Shown here: positions 4,423-5,844 of the stretch, piece by piece | How the letters are laid out: each line of letters begins with the position of its first letter | Position numbering within the stretch: position 1 is the first letter of the stretch | NCBI GenBank assembly: GCA_009774625.1 | Contig: VSOB01000096.1 | Coordinates: forward strand, 1-5,844 | DNA: 5,844 nucleotides | Direction of reading: 5' to 3' | DNA from: Lachnospiraceae bacterium | GTDB lineage: Bacteria; Bacillota; Clostridia; Lachnospirales; Lachnospiraceae | Notes under the pieces: model-generated | What the model was told of the DNA's origin: nothing | Databases searched by the model: none | What the model saw: the letters and a program-made list of their open reading frames with translations, nothing else | Made by a program: the position numbers and the translations under genes

Positions 4423-5493
4423 TCAGACCGCCAGCCATTTCATAAAGCGGCCTATGTTTTCACTAATCCATGAATCGGAAAGACTGCTCTGGTTCTGCAG
4501 GCTTTCCAGAAACGACTGGAAGCCGTTGTATTTCACATTCTGGAATGTGGCCGGCAGCTTTGTCTTTTCCACTTTCTCCTTCCAGTCTGCATAGCCGCTG
4601 TCCTTTTTCGTGTCGGAAGGAGCGTCCAGTATCTTCTTCGCCGCTTTTGTGTATAATTCTATGAACTTAGCGGAATGGTTCTCCCCGTCCTTATGGTTTA
4701 TGATGCTCCGGTTCAGCTCGTTGATCTGGTTATACAGCTCGGTGTCATTCGCTTTCAGCCAGCCCTCCATATCCACATAGCTGCCGGGCGCGCCGGACAT
4801 CCGCACCTGCCCCTCCTGCACATTGTATATGACCTTCCCGCCGTCCGAAACGGAACCGTTCAGGCCGTATTTCGCAATCGTCTCCATTGCAGACATGAAA
4901 TCTCCCGCATGGGATTCATCCAGATAATTCTCTGCCAGATACTTAGCCGCTTCCAAACCGAAAGCCACCTTATCCTGCCTTTCCTGTTCCGACAATCCCG
5001 AAGCACTGCCCGGCATAAGGTAATTTGAAATAATCCCCATCGTGGAACTGATCACTTTGTCATCCGCACCTGCAAGGCTGTTGTAAAGCTGTTCGTTTGT
5101 TTCATAATTCGGTATAACGATTCTGTGCGTGTTTTCATGCTGTATTACATTCTCCGCCTGAAAAGCGGCATCCCTTGCCGCCCTCTTTGCAGCTTCCTCC
5201 GCCGTCATTTCCCTGCCGGACATAAATTTCCTGCCCTCTGCAAGAGCCGCAAGGCCGTCACCGGAAAACTGCACGATGACGCTGTCCCCATACTGTGCTG
5301 AAATCTCATTCACGGCTTTCATTGTTTCCTCTTTTGACATCTTATCCATGACCTTGTTGCCATGCTCATCCGTGGTGTTGAACCGGTATTTCACTAAGGT
5401 GTCCTTCTTTGCCGCCGAATTGGAACCATAGCTTTTTAACTGCTCCGTCCCCACATAAAACTGGCTGTAATCCTGATTAACATTCATTGGCAT
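4423..5493 (-). CDS. Hypothetical 356-residue protein with an HENTH (HExxH) motif
   Basis: GGAGG lies 8 bases before the ATG at 5493. The N-terminus (MPMNVNQDYSQFYVGTEQLK) is short, polar and lacks a signal peptide. Residues 34-90 look like a small alpha/beta unit (VKYRFNTTDEHGNKVMDKMS, YGDSVIVQFSGDGLAALAEGRKF). An Ala/Arg/Glu-rich helix (97-117) leads to HENTH at 119-123, which fits the zinc-protease HExxH pattern. A third zinc ligand is not evident; His195, His267 and Glu271 are possibilities only. Residues 133-215 look helical, and the tail 300-356 carries Trp303, Trp342 and Trp353. The motif may be chance, since HExxH is short. It is the first complete gene of the operon, after the gene entering at the right edge. 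Function not recognised. Confidence 0.9.
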   Translation of the reverse strand: MPMNVNQDYSQFYVGTEQLKSYGSNSAAKKDTLVKYRFNTTDEHGNKVMDKMSKEETMKAVNEISAQYGDSVIVQFSGDGLAALAEGRKFMSGREMTAEEAAKRAARDAAFQAENVIQHENTHRIVIPNYETNEQLYNSLAGADDKVISSTMGIISNYLMPGSASGLSEQERQDKVAFGLEAAKYLAENYLDESHAGDFMSAMETIAKYGLNGSVSDGGKVIYNVQEGQVRMSGAPGSYVDMEGWLKANDTELYNQINELNRSIINHKDGENHSAKFIELYTKAAKKILDAPSDTKKDSGYADWKEKVEKTKLPATFQNVKYNGFQSFLESLQNQSSLSDSWISENIGRFMKWLAV

Positions 5494-5497
5494 TTTC

Positions 5498-5521
5498 TCA
5501 TCCTCCTTGATAAAAATATTT
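5498..5521 (-). repeat. Shared AT-rich leader, copy 2
   Basis: AAATATTTTTATCAAGGAGG with the following ATGA repeats the leader at 4392-4418 with one extra T, which breaks the perfect palindrome found there. It holds the ribosome binding site of the 356-residue protein and directly follows element R4. Confidence 0.65.
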
Positions 5522-5525
5522 CAAC

Positions 5526-5581
5526 GGCGGCCCCTCTGTCATTCGGAGCCGCCCATGCCCCCTTACAGTAAGTCCGGGCAT
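5526..5581 (-). repeat. Two-hairpin intergenic element, copy R4
   Basis: Hairpin 1 pairs ATGCCC (5576-5581) with GGGCAT (5555-5560) around GGACTTACTGTAAGG. At 27 bases it has exactly the length of the R1 hairpin. Hairpin 2 pairs GGCGGCTC (5546-5553) with GGGCCGCC (5526-5533), with one G-U pair, around CGAATGACAGAG. Against R1/R2 the stem bases change on both sides (CTGCTC/GAGCAG versus ATGCCC/GGGCAT) while GGACTTAC and GAATGAC stay. It fills the gap between the partial gene on the right and the 356-residue gene. Confidence 0.7.
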
Positions 5582-5589
5582 ATCCTGCT

Positions 5590-5844
5590 TTACTTCAAAA
5601 TGCCCGATGTTTCCATGATGTTTCTCTCATAAGCCGCAATCGCAGAACCCATAGTTTCCGGCGAACTTGTGTATGTAACCCTGCCTGTATCTATTGCATG
5701 ATTGGCAAGAGCCTCTGCCATAGCCTGTTTCCTATAAGCTATTTCCATCTGCTGTTCCCGTTCCTCTGCCGCCTTTTCGCTTTGTTCACGATACTGTTGT
5801 TTGCGTTTTGCTTTCTCCTCATCTTCGGCTTTCATCTGAGCCTC
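5590..5844 (-). CDS. C-terminal part of a charged helical protein (start beyond right edge)
   Basis: The frame is open from the right edge through 84 codons to TAA at 5592-5590. Its true start is outside the window; the internal ATG at 5835 has no ribosome binding site that I can see, and the frame continues upstream as GAG GCT CAG. Visible residues 1-45 are dominated by Lys, Glu, Arg and Gln (EEKAKRKQQYREQSEKAAEE) and should form a long helix or coiled coil. The tail (DTGRVTYTSSPETMGSAIAAYERNIMETSGILK) is more mixed. The charged segment resembles in composition the coiled coil of the 3763-4386 protein. It probably belongs to the same transcript as the genes that follow, unless R4 terminates it. 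Function not recognised. Confidence 0.8.
   Translation of the reverse strand, partial: EAQMKAEDEEKAKRKQQYREQSEKAAEEREQQMEIAYRKQAMAEALANHAIDTGRVTYTSSPETMGSAIAAYERNIMETSGILK

Overview
The window reads as a Firmicutes chromosome or mobile element, most likely Clostridia of the Lachnospiraceae type. This rests on strong GGAGG ribosome binding sites before every gene, moderate GC, and hypothetical proteins whose style I associate with that family; genus cannot be resolved. All supported genes lie on the minus strand, so transcription runs from right to left. No tRNA, rRNA, CRISPR array, transposase or integrase is visible.

In transcription order: (1) the C-terminal end of a charged, helical protein enters from the right edge (5590-5844). 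(2) A 356-residue protein with an HENTH motif (4423-5493), a 207-residue protein with a C-terminal coiled coil (3763-4386) and a 183-residue protein (3197-3748) follow with gaps of 36 and 14 bases, as an operon. (3) A 240-base intergenic region (2957-3196) carries an 11-bp perfect stem-loop, two copies of a two-hairpin repeat, and what looks like the stranded start of a lost gene. (4) A 315-residue protein (2009-2956). (5) A PhzF-family isomerase gene (1049-1897), clearly more AT-rich than the 4.4-5.5 kb region and bracketed by imperfect 31-34 base direct repeats. (6) A 203-base region (846-1048) carrying another copy of the two-hairpin repeat, then a 193-residue protein (264-845). (7) A terminator-like hairpin (189-227), then a small Cys-rich zinc-ribbon-like protein running off the left edge.

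The most interesting feature is the organisation. Several unrelated-looking proteins share short polar N-termini (M-x-[IV]-[SN]-G in three of them) and repeated leader DNA. Four copies of a two-hairpin element lie between the genes, all in the same orientation, and their stems differ by compensatory changes. The genes at 264-845 and 2009-2956 share the leader and the first ~24 residues but have different bodies, which suggests an expanding family built by duplicating the 5' end. Only the PhzF gene can be given a known family; the function of the rest is not recognised, and any idea of a common secretion or assembly role is inference.
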